A stretch of DNA of 64,000 nt. It comes from Gilvirhabdus luticola. GTDB taxonomy: Bacteria; Bacteroidota; Bacteroidia; Flavobacteriales; Flavobacteriaceae. Positions 51,492-59,709 of this stretch are shown here, in pieces (position 1 is the stretch's first letter; every line of letters begins with the position of its first letter). A program made the translations under genes and the position numbers. The stretch is from assembly GCF_032583975.1 (NCBI RefSeq), contig NZ_JAWHTF010000004.1; one strand, given 5' to 3'. A model generated the notes under the pieces. It ran no database searches. It saw nothing but the letters and a program-made list of their open reading frames with translations, and was not told the DNA's origin.

Positions 51492-53552
51492 TTAATGGTC
51501 AATTCCTTCTAAATCGAATAAAAAAGCATACTCCAATGCTACTTCTTTTAGACTTTCAAATCGCCCTGAAGCTCCACCATGACCTGAATCCATATCGATA
51601 TGAAAAAGTATTTTATTTTTATCTTTTTTAAGTCTTCTTAATTTAGCAACCCATTTTGCTGGCTCCCAATATTGTACTTGTGAATCATGCAAGCCAGTTG
51701 TAACCAACATGTTAGGATAGTTTTTAGCTTCTATATTATCATAAGGCGAATATGATTTCATATAATCATAATATTCTTTTACGTTTGGATTTCCCCATTC
51801 ATCATATTCTCCTGTAGTTAACGGTATAGTATCATCCAACATGGTTGTAACAACATCAACAAAAGGCACAGCTGCAATAATGCCATGATACAATTCTGGG
51901 TTTAAATTAATTATTGTTCCCATTAGTAGACCTCCAGCAGAACCTCCATAGGCATATAAATGCTCTTGTGAGGTGTATTTTTGTTCAATCAAATATTTGG
52001 AGCAATCTATAAAGTCATAAAAAGTATTCATTTTGTTTAAAAGTCTTCCATTATCGTACCAATCTCTACCTAAATATTCACCTCCTCGAACATGTGCAAT
52101 AACATAAATAAAACCTCTGTCAAGCAAACTCAACCTAACACTAGAAAAATATGGATCAACTGTATGACCATAAGAACCATAGGCAGATATCAAAAGTGGA
52201 TTACTCCCATCTTTCTTTATTCCTTTTTTATACACAACAGACATTGGAATTTTAACATTATCTCTTGATGTTGCCCAAATTCTTTCTGATGTATAATTGT
52301 GTTTATTGAACTTCCCTCCTAATACCTCTTGCTCTTTTCTAATTTCTTTATCCTTACTGTAAAAATTATAATCAATAACGGAGCTAGGTGTCGTTAATGA
52401 ATTATAGGTATAACGTAAAAATTCACTATCAAAATCCGGATTATTACCAATAGATACCGTATATGTTTCATTATTAAAAGGCAAGTAATAATCTTCTTTC
52501 CCATTCCAACTTATGATACGGATACAGTTTAATCCGTTTTGTCGTTCATTTACAACCAAATAGTCCATAAAAATTTCAATATCTTCTATTAAGACTTTTG
52601 GTCTGTATTCCAAAACGTCTTTCCAGTATTCTTTTTCTGTATTTAATTCACTTGTTCTTTGAAGTTTAAAATTTGTGGCTCCTTCATTATTTGTGACAAT
52701 ATAAAAATTGTCTCCGTAATGTGAAATTGTATATTCTAATTCTCGTTCTCTTTTTTGAAAAATCTTAAATTCCTCTTGAGGTGTGTTGGCATTTAAAATT
52801 CTATATTCTGATGTCAGAGTACTTGTTGAACCAATAATGATATATTTTCTTGACTTGGATTTATAAACAAAAGTGTTAAAAGTTTCATCCGTTTCTTCAT
52901 AAATTTCCAAATCACCATTGGGATGAGTCGATAATAAATGTTTAAAGACTTTATTTGAGCGTAATGTAACCACATCTTTTTGTGTATAGAATAACGTTTT
53001 ATTATCGTTTGCCCAAGCAGCACTACCAGATGTGTTTAAAATAGTTTCTGGATAAATTTCTCCAGATACTAAATTTTTAATTCTAATTGTATAAAGTCTT
53101 CTGCTTAATGTGTCAACTGAAAAACTTGCCATTGTGTTATCAGGACTTATAGAAATACCTCCTAATTTAAAATAAGCATGGCCTTGAGCCATCTCATTGC
53201 AGTCAAAAAGAATTTCTTCTTCAGCATCAAGAGTTTCCTTTTTACGCGAATAAATTGGATAATCTTTTCCTTTTTCATATCGCGTTATATACCAATAACC
53301 GTTTAACTTATAAGGAACTGTTGTGTCATCTTCTTTTATTCTACCTTTCATCTCTTCGAATAAAGAATTTTGAAACTCCTCGGTATGTTTCATTTGCTCT
53401 TTTAGATAATCATTTTCTTTATTGAGATAATCTATAACTTTGGTATTTCCTCTTTCTCGCAACCAATAGTACTCGTCAATTCTAACATCATTGTGTTTAA
53501 CAAGCTTTTTAGATATTTGCTTTGCTCTAGGAGGAGAAAATGATTTTTTCAA
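51492..53552 (-). CDS. ptrB: Oligopeptidase B-like S9 serine peptidase
   Basis: 686 residues, the usual length of oligopeptidase B. N-terminal seven-bladed propeller (about 70-400), then the alpha/beta-hydrolase domain. Nucleophile Ser near residue 537 in GGSAGGLLMG, Asp in TGLHDSQVQYWEP, His in DSGHGGASGR. RVRGGEYLGRDWYDNG-like sequence is also present. No signal peptide, so cytoplasmic cleavage of short peptides, typically after basic residues. The start is a TTG at 53552 with no upstream in-frame ATG and a TGA 36 bases upstream. Confidence 0.92.
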   Translation of the reverse strand: MKKSFSPPRAKQISKKLVKHNDVRIDEYYWLRERGNTKVIDYLNKENDYLKEQMKHTEEFQNSLFEEMKGRIKEDDTTVPYKLNGYWYITRYEKGKDYPIYSRKKETLDAEEEILFDCNEMAQGHAYFKLGGISISPDNTMASFSVDTLSRRLYTIRIKNLVSGEIYPETILNTSGSAAWANDNKTLFYTQKDVVTLRSNKVFKHLLSTHPNGDLEIYEETDETFNTFVYKSKSRKYIIIGSTSTLTSEYRILNANTPQEEFKIFQKRERELEYTISHYGDNFYIVTNNEGATNFKLQRTSELNTEKEYWKDVLEYRPKVLIEDIEIFMDYLVVNERQNGLNCIRIISWNGKEDYYLPFNNETYTVSIGNNPDFDSEFLRYTYNSLTTPSSVIDYNFYSKDKEIRKEQEVLGGKFNKHNYTSERIWATSRDNVKIPMSVVYKKGIKKDGSNPLLISAYGSYGHTVDPYFSSVRLSLLDRGFIYVIAHVRGGEYLGRDWYDNGRLLNKMNTFYDFIDCSKYLIEQKYTSQEHLYAYGGSAGGLLMGTIINLNPELYHGIIAAVPFVDVVTTMLDDTIPLTTGEYDEWGNPNVKEYYDYMKSYSPYDNIEAKNYPNMLVTTGLHDSQVQYWEPAKWVAKLRRLKKDKNKILFHIDMDSGHGGASGRFESLKEVALEYAFLFDLEGIDH

Positions 53553-53605
53553 ATGAAAAGATTTATATTCTTGAATTTTAAGGTTTCAAAAATAGAAAAA
53601 TTAAA

Positions 53606-53613
53606 TAGTTTTG
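53606..53613 (+). promoter_or_regulatory. Promoter -7 box TAGTTTTG for ybaB
   Basis: Exact TAnnTTTG match 24 bases upstream of the ATG at 53638. Upstream -33 is poor (TTTC). Confidence 0.5.
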
Positions 53614-53637
53614 TAATCAATAAAATATTATAAAGCT

Positions 53638-53961
53638 ATGTTTGGAGATATGATGAATATGATGGGCAAACTTAAAGAGGCCCAAAAGAAAGTTGAAGAA
53701 ACAAAAAAACGCTTGGATTCAGTTTTAATCGATGAAAAAAGTAATGACGAATTGTTACAGGTTACACTTACGGCAAATAGAAAAATTAAATCCATTAGTA
53801 TTGATGATAAATTGCTGTCTGATAAAGAACAACTTGAAGATTATCTAATTTTAATCCTTAATAAGGCTATTGAAAAAGCCACAAAAGTAAACAAAACAGA
53901 ATTGGCTGCTGTGGCAAAAGAAGGTATGCCAAATATTCCTGGGTTAGATATGTTTAAATAG
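53638..53961 (+). CDS. YbaB/EbfC-family nucleoid-associated protein
   Basis: 107 residues. MFGDMMNMMGKLKEAQKKVEE gives the N-terminal helix of YbaB, then the central sheet VTLTANRKIKSISIDDKLL and a C-terminal helix ending EGMPNIPGLDMF. Dimeric DNA-binding protein that compacts DNA and may affect recombination repair. No dnaX or recR gene is adjacent, unlike the classical context. Divergent from oligopeptidase B and convergent with threonine aldolase. Confidence 0.88.
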   Translation: MFGDMMNMMGKLKEAQKKVEETKKRLDSVLIDEKSNDELLQVTLTANRKIKSISIDDKLLSDKEQLEDYLILILNKAIEKATKVNKTELAAVAKEGMPNIPGLDMFK

Positions 53962-53963
53962 AT

Positions 53964-54004
53964 TTAAAGAACTTTTATTAATACTCAAAATGTAAGTTCT
54001 TTAA
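53964..54004. repeat. 11-bp inverted repeat between convergent genes, overlapping ltaE
   Basis: TTAAAGAACTT (53964-53974) and AAGTTCTTTAA (53994-54004) are perfect complements with a 19-base loop. The right arm lies in the last codons of threonine aldolase. No T-run follows on either strand, so a terminator role is uncertain. Confidence 0.4.
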
Positions 54005-55004
54005 GGGTTGATAAAAGCTTATCATGCATCTTGCTGGAATAATCCAAATGTGTGACAATTCTTAATTTATGACTTCCCATTCCTATAATTTTAATGTTAT
54101 GGGCTTCAAGCGTTCTTAAAAAATCTTTTTCATTGACACTTGTTTCTAATTCAAAAATAACAATATTAGTTTCTACAGGCTCTACTTTTTTTATTATTGA
54201 CATAGTTGATAATAACTCTCCTATTTCTTTTGCTTTTTTATGGTCTTCGGCTAATCGTTCAAGATTGTTATCCAAAGCATATATTCCTGCGGCAGCCAAA
54301 TAACCTACTTGACGCATATTACCACCAAAAACCTTTCTAATTCTAATAGCATCCCGCATAATCTTTTCATTACCAATCAACACCGAGCCAATTGGACAAC
54401 CTAACCCTTTACTTAAACAAACAGAAATTGTGTCAAAAATTTCTCCATATTGTTTAGGAGATTCTTTTTTTTCTATCAGTGCATTCCATATGCGAGCACC
54501 ATCTAAATGAAATCCGAGATTATGCGATTTACAGATTTTTTTTATTTCTTCAATCTCATTAAAATCCCAACACGCTCCTCCTCCTTTATTTGTGGTGTTT
54601 TCAATTTCAACCAAAGTAGTTTTTGCATAATAAAAAGCGTCTGGATTTATAGCTTCTATAACTTGTTGTGCCGTAAACATTCCTCTGTTTCCATCAATTA
54701 AATTACAAGAAATACCACTGTTAAAAGAAGCGCCTCCAGCTTCGTAATTGTAAATATGGGAAAACTTATCGCAAATAACCTGTTCACCAGGATTGGTATG
54801 AAGCTTTAAAGCCGTTTGATTAGCCATGCTGCCACTAGGAAAAAACAAAGCTTGTTCTTTTCCAAACATATTTGCTAATCTACATTCCAAAATATTAACC
54901 GTTTCGTCTTCTTTAAAAACATCATCGCCTACTTTAGCCTGCATCATGGCTTCCAGCATGCCTTGATTAGGTTTAGTTACTGTATCACTCCTTAAATCTA
55001 TCAT
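53985..55004 (-). CDS. ltaE: Low-specificity L-threonine aldolase
   Basis: 339 residues from the ATG at 55004. PLP-dependent cleavage of threonine/allo-threonine to glycine and acetaldehyde. MIDLRSDTVTKPNQGML start, FFPSGSMANQTAL loop, HLDGARIWNA with the cofactor Asp, and the Schiff-base Lys in SVCLSKGLGCPIGS. The promoter box TAAGTTTG (55011-55018) ends only six bases before the ATG, so the transcript is predicted to be leaderless or nearly so. The 3' end is part of an inverted repeat shared with the convergent ybaB. Confidence 0.92.
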   Translation of the reverse strand: MIDLRSDTVTKPNQGMLEAMMQAKVGDDVFKEDETVNILECRLANMFGKEQALFFPSGSMANQTALKLHTNPGEQVICDKFSHIYNYEAGGASFNSGISCNLIDGNRGMFTAQQVIEAINPDAFYYAKTTLVEIENTTNKGGGACWDFNEIEEIKKICKSHNLGFHLDGARIWNALIEKKESPKQYGEIFDTISVCLSKGLGCPIGSVLIGNEKIMRDAIRIRKVFGGNMRQVGYLAAAGIYALDNNLERLAEDHKKAKEIGELLSTMSIIKKVEPVETNIVIFELETSVNEKDFLRTLEAHNIKIIGMGSHKLRIVTHLDYSSKMHDKLLSTLKELTF

Positions 55005-55010
55005 GTTATG

Positions 55011-55018
55011 CAAACTTA
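55011..55018 (-). promoter_or_regulatory. Promoter -7 box TAAGTTTG for ltaE
   Basis: Exact TAnnTTTG match on the minus strand. It contains the in-frame TTG at 55013, which is therefore not a start. It also lies within the 27 bases between ltaE and the metalloprotease stop at 55032. Confidence 0.5.
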
Positions 55019-55031
55019 TGATTAAAATAAG

Positions 55032-57440
55032 TTAATCCAGAATATAATTACAAACATCATTCCCAATAGGCGAACCATCTGGAATTTTTGGTGAGGCTAC
55101 CGCCTTAAAACCTGAAGGATTCCCTAAATACGAATCTATTTTTTTAACCATAAGCATTGCAATTGGATCAATATGTCTAACTTGCAAAATGACTTTTAGT
55201 TTCATCATCTCAAAATTGATAATAGCTTGAACTTGAGGCAATAACTTATCATTAGCCGACATGGACATAATATTTTTTAATACAGAAAAATTAATCATTT
55301 GCTGAACTTCTCCTAAATATCCTTTTTCTGGTTTCTTTTTCAGGGTTTCAGAATAAACTGTTTCCAAAATTTCATTGACAGTTAATTGCTCTTTATCAAA
55401 TATGCTTTGTTCATAAACTCGATTCATGCGTTCTGCATTGAACAAAATACTTAATGCCATATCACTGGCTGTTTCAACAGCAGATAATGGATCAAATGCA
55501 ACTCCTGTAACACCTTTAAAAGATTCTCGAGTTCTTGGAGAGCCATAAACTCTTGGTGGAAATAATTTTAATTTACTTTCTGGAATTGCTAATGTTTGAG
55601 ATGTAATTGTTTTCATCAAAGCGCTAAGAGCCTCTCTTTGTTGTTGAGGCTTTACTGTTTCAACAATGACTTCGTCTTCTCCTTTTATAGCATAGTTGTA
55701 ATTCAATCCACCAATTACTTTACAAACAGCTTCTGTTTGGTAACGATGAAAAAAATATAAAGGAACAAATACATCTTCTAGTGTTGAATAGGTTTCTCCA
55801 TTTCTAATGTTGTCTTCAGAAAAATTAGAAATTGCAGTTTTTCTAATCTTTAAGACATTTTCCAATTCTTTTGAAGCACTTGTGCCATTATCCCAAAGAT
55901 GAGCATACGCATGGGCTCCATTTTTTGCTCTGGCATCTCTATCTGCCATAAATCTTAAACCCTTGTCTTGAGCTTTAATTAAAATGTTATTTAAAGCTTG
56001 TTTTTCATTTTCGGTATTTTTAAATTGAGAATAGCTGTAAGCTACTGTAGTTTTATCCCAATCTCCAATGCCTACATCATAAGCATCACTTAATTCAATT
56101 TCTCCATCACTTAGTTTGACCATAGGATGAGGATAATCCATAACGGAGGCTCTGTTATTTGTACTTGCTGCAAAGTTGTGAGTAAAGCCAAGTGTATGCC
56201 CAACTTCATGTGCAGATAATTGTCTAATGCGTGCCAATGCCATATCTAACATTGGCTTGTAATTATGATCATTATTTGCAAAAGGCCTATTCAAAAGGGC
56301 TTGAGCTATCATAAAATCCTGACGAATTCTTAAACTACCTAAACTCACATGGCCTTTTATAATTTCTCCGGTTCTTGGGTCAATAACACTATTACCATAG
56401 CTCCAACCTCTTGTAGATCGATGAACCCATTGAATAACATTATACCTGCAATCCATTGGATCTGCATCTTCTGGTAGCATTTCTACCTGGAATGCATTTT
56501 TGAAACCAATAGCTTCAAAAGCCTCATTCCACCAACTGGCTCCTTCTAATAATGCCGAACGAACAGGTTCTGGAGTTCCTGGATCCAAATAATAAACTAT
56601 AGGCTCTACAGCTTCAGTTATCGAATCAGTTGGGTTTAATTTTTCCAATCGATGGCGAATGATATATTTCTTTTTTATGGGTTCTTGAATTGGAGTGGAA
56701 TAATCAGAATATGATATGAAAATCGAACCACTTCTTGGATCAAACGCTCTCTTTCTATAATTATCATCTGGTAATTCTATAAATGAATGATGCTGAATAA
56801 CGCTAATTAAAGAAGGTGTTGGTGTCACACTTTTAATGTTTTTGCCTTTTGGCTCTCCTTTAAAAGTTAAAAGCGTTTCAAATTCTACATTTTTAGGAAA
56901 TGCTTTCGTACGCTCTAAAGACATAGCGCTTTTGCTCAAATCTAAAGTATAATTACCTTCATTTTTTCTGGCTAATGTATCTAAAATGCCATGAGCATCT
57001 TGTAATAAAAAAGGTGAAAAATCTATAATAAATTTACCAGCTGTTTGACTTTTAATTTCAAAACCAAATAAAACGGATTGAGCAAAAGCTTGCTCTACAC
57101 TCTTCTTTTCAAGTTCATTATCTGTTACAGCTCTGTAGTTTTGATTTGGCTGTACTAAAAGCAATTTATCGCCTCGTCTAATGAATTTCACAACACGTTG
57201 GTCTCCAATTTGCCCTCTGTCAAAACCTATGTCATTTGACCCAATTCCAGTTACTAGCGAATTGACATAAAGAAACTCATTATCAAGCGTTTCTACTTCA
57301 AGATAAATTTTATCCTGTGCTTCTTCATAATAAAAATTAAAAAATCCTTTATAACTTTTAAGGCTTTTCCCTTTTAATCCTTGAGAAAATAATTGACTCG
57401 ATACCAATAAAACAATTAAAAATGGATAGTGCTTTTTCAT
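55032..57440 (-). CDS. Exported zinc metalloprotease of the metzincin type (DUF5117/DUF4953)
   Basis: 802 residues. Signal peptide MKKHYPFLIVLLVSSQLFSQ. N-terminal beta domain (DUF5117-like; GSNDIGFDRGQIGD, then VVKFIRRGDKLLL), then the catalytic part with HEVGHTLGFTHNF (HExxHxxGxxH) and Met-turn SVMDYPHP. A C-terminal helical domain (DUF4953-like) completes it. Probably periplasmic or surface proteolysis; substrates unknown. Well-formed active site suggests it is active. Promoter box TACTTTTG at 57458-57465. Divergent from prfB. Confidence 0.9.
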   Translation of the reverse strand: MKKHYPFLIVLLVSSQLFSQGLKGKSLKSYKGFFNFYYEEAQDKIYLEVETLDNEFLYVNSLVTGIGSNDIGFDRGQIGDQRVVKFIRRGDKLLLVQPNQNYRAVTDNELEKKSVEQAFAQSVLFGFEIKSQTAGKFIIDFSPFLLQDAHGILDTLARKNEGNYTLDLSKSAMSLERTKAFPKNVEFETLLTFKGEPKGKNIKSVTPTPSLISVIQHHSFIELPDDNYRKRAFDPRSGSIFISYSDYSTPIQEPIKKKYIIRHRLEKLNPTDSITEAVEPIVYYLDPGTPEPVRSALLEGASWWNEAFEAIGFKNAFQVEMLPEDADPMDCRYNVIQWVHRSTRGWSYGNSVIDPRTGEIIKGHVSLGSLRIRQDFMIAQALLNRPFANNDHNYKPMLDMALARIRQLSAHEVGHTLGFTHNFAASTNNRASVMDYPHPMVKLSDGEIELSDAYDVGIGDWDKTTVAYSYSQFKNTENEKQALNNILIKAQDKGLRFMADRDARAKNGAHAYAHLWDNGTSASKELENVLKIRKTAISNFSEDNIRNGETYSTLEDVFVPLYFFHRYQTEAVCKVIGGLNYNYAIKGEDEVIVETVKPQQQREALSALMKTITSQTLAIPESKLKLFPPRVYGSPRTRESFKGVTGVAFDPLSAVETASDMALSILFNAERMNRVYEQSIFDKEQLTVNEILETVYSETLKKKPEKGYLGEVQQMINFSVLKNIMSMSANDKLLPQVQAIINFEMMKLKVILQVRHIDPIAMLMVKKIDSYLGNPSGFKAVASPKIPDGSPIGNDVCNYILD

Positions 57441-57457
57441 TTTAAAAAATTGAAAAG

Positions 57458-57465
57458 CAAAAGTA
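57458..57465 (-). promoter_or_regulatory. Promoter -7 box TACTTTTG for the metalloprotease
   Basis: Exact TAnnTTTG match 17 bases from the ATG at 57440. Confidence 0.5.
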
Positions 57466-57522
57466 CTTAATTTACTTTAAAAAAATAAAAGCATAAAAGT
57501 TTCTTCAGTGTTTGTTAAATTT

Positions 57523-57530
57523 TAAATTTG
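57523..57530 (+). promoter_or_regulatory. Promoter -7 box TAAATTTG for prfB
   Basis: Exact TAnnTTTG match 17 bases upstream of the prfB ATG at 57548; the two divergent boxes here are about 57 bases apart. Confidence 0.5.
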
Positions 57531-57547
57531 TGAAAACTTTAAATTTT

Positions 57548-58658
57548 ATGACTACATCCGATCAAGTAAAAGATCTTGTAGAACGCCTTGGAGCGTTGAG
57601 GAGGTATCTTTGACATAGATGCCAAACTAATTGAAATACAAAACGAAGAAGAAAAAACGTTTGACCCAAATTTCTGGAATGATTCCAAAGAGGCCGAAGC
57701 AATAATGAAAGTGCTTCGCGAAAAGAAAAATTGGGTTGAAGATTACAACAAAGTTAAATCTTTAGTCGAAGATCTTGAGGTACTTTATGAGTTTTACAAA
57801 GCTGAAGAAGTATCTGCTTCAGAGCTTGACAATCAACACAATAAGGCATTAAATACCATAGAGCGTTTAGAGTTTAAGAATATGCTCTCCGAAAAAGGTG
57901 ATAGTTTAAGTGCAGTACTTCAAATTACTGCAGGCGCTGGTGGTACAGAAAGCTGCGATTGGGCAAGCATGCTCATGCGTATGTATTTGATGTATGCCGA
58001 AAAAAGTGATTTTAAAGTTAAAGAACTTAACTTCCAAGAAGGTGACGTTGCTGGTATTAAAACAGTAACATTAGAAATTGAAGGTGATTACGCATTTGGC
58101 TGGCTAAAAGCGGAAAATGGCGTCCATCGTTTAGTTCGTATTTCACCATTTGATAGTAATGCAAAACGCCATACTAGTTTCGCTTCGGTGTATGTATATC
58201 CATTGGTAGATGATACCATAGAGATAGATATCAATCCATCTGACATAGAAATAACGACTGCACGCTCTAGTGGTGCAGGTGGTCAAAATGTAAATAAAGT
58301 AGAGACGAAAGTACAATTGACACATAAGCCTACAGGAATTCAAATTTCATGTTCAGAAACTCGATCACAACACGATAATAGAGCTAGAGCCTTGCAAATG
58401 CTTAAATCGCAACTCTACGAAATTGAGTTAAGCAAACAACTAGCTCAAAGAGATGACATTGAAGCTGGTAAAATGAAAATTGAATGGGGTAGCCAAATAA
58501 GAAATTATGTCATGCATCCTTACAAACTAGTTAAAGATGTAAGAACAGGTTTTGAAACTGGTAATGTAGATGCTGTTATGGATGGAGATATAGAACCATT
58601 TTTAAAATCCTATCTAATGATGATGGGGCAAAAAGAAGAAAACAACACAGAATTATGA
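57548..58658 (+). CDS. prfB: Peptide chain release factor 2, made by +1 programmed frameshift
   Basis: Starts at ATG 57548. Frame 1 runs 21 codons to UGA at 57611-57613, then translation shifts +1 (base 57611 skipped) and continues from GAC at 57612 to 58658, giving 369 residues. RF2 reads UGA/UAA: SPF codon-recognition tripeptide in RISPFDSNAKRH, and GGQ in SSGAGGQNVNKVET for peptidyl-tRNA hydrolysis. Without the frameshift a truncated product from an internal ATG at 57705 would lack domain 1. ATGA overlap with the HAD gene. Confidence 0.96.
57599..57614 (+). other. prfB: prfB +1 frameshift site (AGGAGG TAT CTT TGA C)
   Basis: The internal Shine-Dalgarno AGGAGG at 57599-57604, a three-base TAT spacer, slippery CTT at 57608-57610, then UGA followed by C. 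This is the classical RF2 autoregulatory site: low RF2 slows UGA decoding and favours the shift. It implies that the 16S anti-SD is still usable in an organism whose genes hardly use SD sequences. Confidence 0.96.
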
Positions 58659-59272
58659 AAAAAATAGACACCATAATTTTCGACCTTGGCGGTGTATTAA
58701 TAGACTGGAATCCTGAATACGTTTTTTTAGATGTTTTCAAAGGAAATAGAGAAGAAATGAATTGGTTTTTCGATAACATTTGTACACATGATTGGAACGA
58801 AAATCAGGATGCTGGTTACCCAATTGAAAAAGCAACTAAAGAACGCATAGCAAAATTTCCAGAGTTTGAAGAATTAATTCGCATGTATTATGGCCGTTGG
58901 GTAGAAATGCTTGGTGGACCTATTACAGAAACCGTTGATGTCCTTGACAAATTAATAAAATCAAACGATTATAAAGTTGTGGCACTTACAAACTGGAGTC
59001 ATGAAACCTTTCCAATTGCTCTTGAAAGGTTTGAGTTTTTACATTGGTTTGAAGGTATAGTAGTTTCTGGCGAAGAGAAAACTAGAAAACCCTTTAAGAA
59101 AATATATGATATTACACTAGACCGTTTTAACATTGATGCAGAAAACTCCGTTTTTATTGATGACAATTTAAGAAATATCGAAGCAGCCAATCAATTAGGT
59201 ATCAACGGTATTCAATTTAAAAATGCTGGAAAACTTATAGAGCAGTTAAAGTCATATAATATCAATTTGTAA
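58655..59272 (+). CDS. HAD-superfamily phosphatase (YihX-like)
   Basis: 205 residues. Motif I FDLGGVLIDWNPEYVF, motif II TNWSHETFP, motif III Lys in RKPFKKIYD, motif IV FIDDNLRNIEAANQLG, the layout of HAD-IA phosphatases with an alpha cap, such as the sugar-phosphate phosphatase YihX. Cytoplasmic hydrolysis of a small phosphoester is expected, substrate unknown. ATG overlaps the prfB stop (ATGA), and the ArsC-like gene follows after 2 bases, forming a three-gene operon. Confidence 0.9.
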   Translation: MKKIDTIIFDLGGVLIDWNPEYVFLDVFKGNREEMNWFFDNICTHDWNENQDAGYPIEKATKERIAKFPEFEELIRMYYGRWVEMLGGPITETVDVLDKLIKSNDYKVVALTNWSHETFPIALERFEFLHWFEGIVVSGEEKTRKPFKKIYDITLDRFNIDAENSVFIDDNLRNIEAANQLGINGIQFKNAGKLIEQLKSYNINL

Positions 59273-59274
59273 AA

Positions 59275-59616
59275 ATGATTAAAATCTATCACAACCCACG
59301 TTGTACTAAATCAAGACAAGGATTAGAGTTACTTGAAAACTCTGGAAAAGAATTTGAAATCATCAAATATTTGGAAGAAATTCCAACAAAAGAAGAATTA
59401 AGAGAGATTTTAGAATTTCTAGGTATTAATCCAATGGATTTGGTCAGAAAGAATGAGCCTATTTGGAAAGAATCTTTTAAAGGTAAAAAGCTTTCTGATA
59501 CGGCTATCATTAACGCTATGATAAAATATCCAAAACTAATTGAACGTCCGATTATTATAAATAATAGCAAAGCAGTTATTGGAAGGCCAACAGAAATAAT
59601 CAAGTCTATTATTTAA
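59275..59616 (+). CDS. arsC: ArsC/Spx-family thioredoxin-fold protein
   Basis: 113 residues. NPRCTKSR near residue 7 gives the single active-site Cys of the ArsC family, with the Arg in AVIGRPTEII near the C-terminus. This set fits glutaredoxin-dependent arsenate reductase; Spx-like regulators usually have CxxC, which is absent. No ars operon genes are adjacent, so arsenate as natural substrate is not shown. It ends the prfB-HAD-arsC run. Confidence 0.82.
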   Translation: MIKIYHNPRCTKSRQGLELLENSGKEFEIIKYLEEIPTKEELREILEFLGINPMDLVRKNEPIWKESFKGKKLSDTAIINAMIKYPKLIERPIIINNSKAVIGRPTEIIKSII

Positions 59617-59650
59617 CTTAAAGCTTGAAGTCATTTTCTTTTAACACAAT

Positions 59651-59670
59651 TTTAACCTATGCTGGTTAAA
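59651..59670 (+). promoter_or_regulatory. Palindromic upstream element 1 (TTTAACC-N6-GGTTAAA)
   Basis: Arms at 59651-59657 and 59664-59670, followed by CCATA and, 17 bases beyond the right arm, GGTCTAAA at 59688-59695. The same three parts with the same spacing precede the paralog at 62227. The arm end lies 39 bases from the ATG at 59710. Likely operator or activator site. Confidence 0.65.
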
Positions 59671-59709
59671 CCATAATTTACTTTAGCGGTCTAAAGCCAA
59701 ACCATTAAT

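Noticed and set aside
57705..57707. Internal ATG as the start of prfB
   Set aside because: It would remove domain 1 of RF2; the upstream frame with the frameshift site explains the gene completely.
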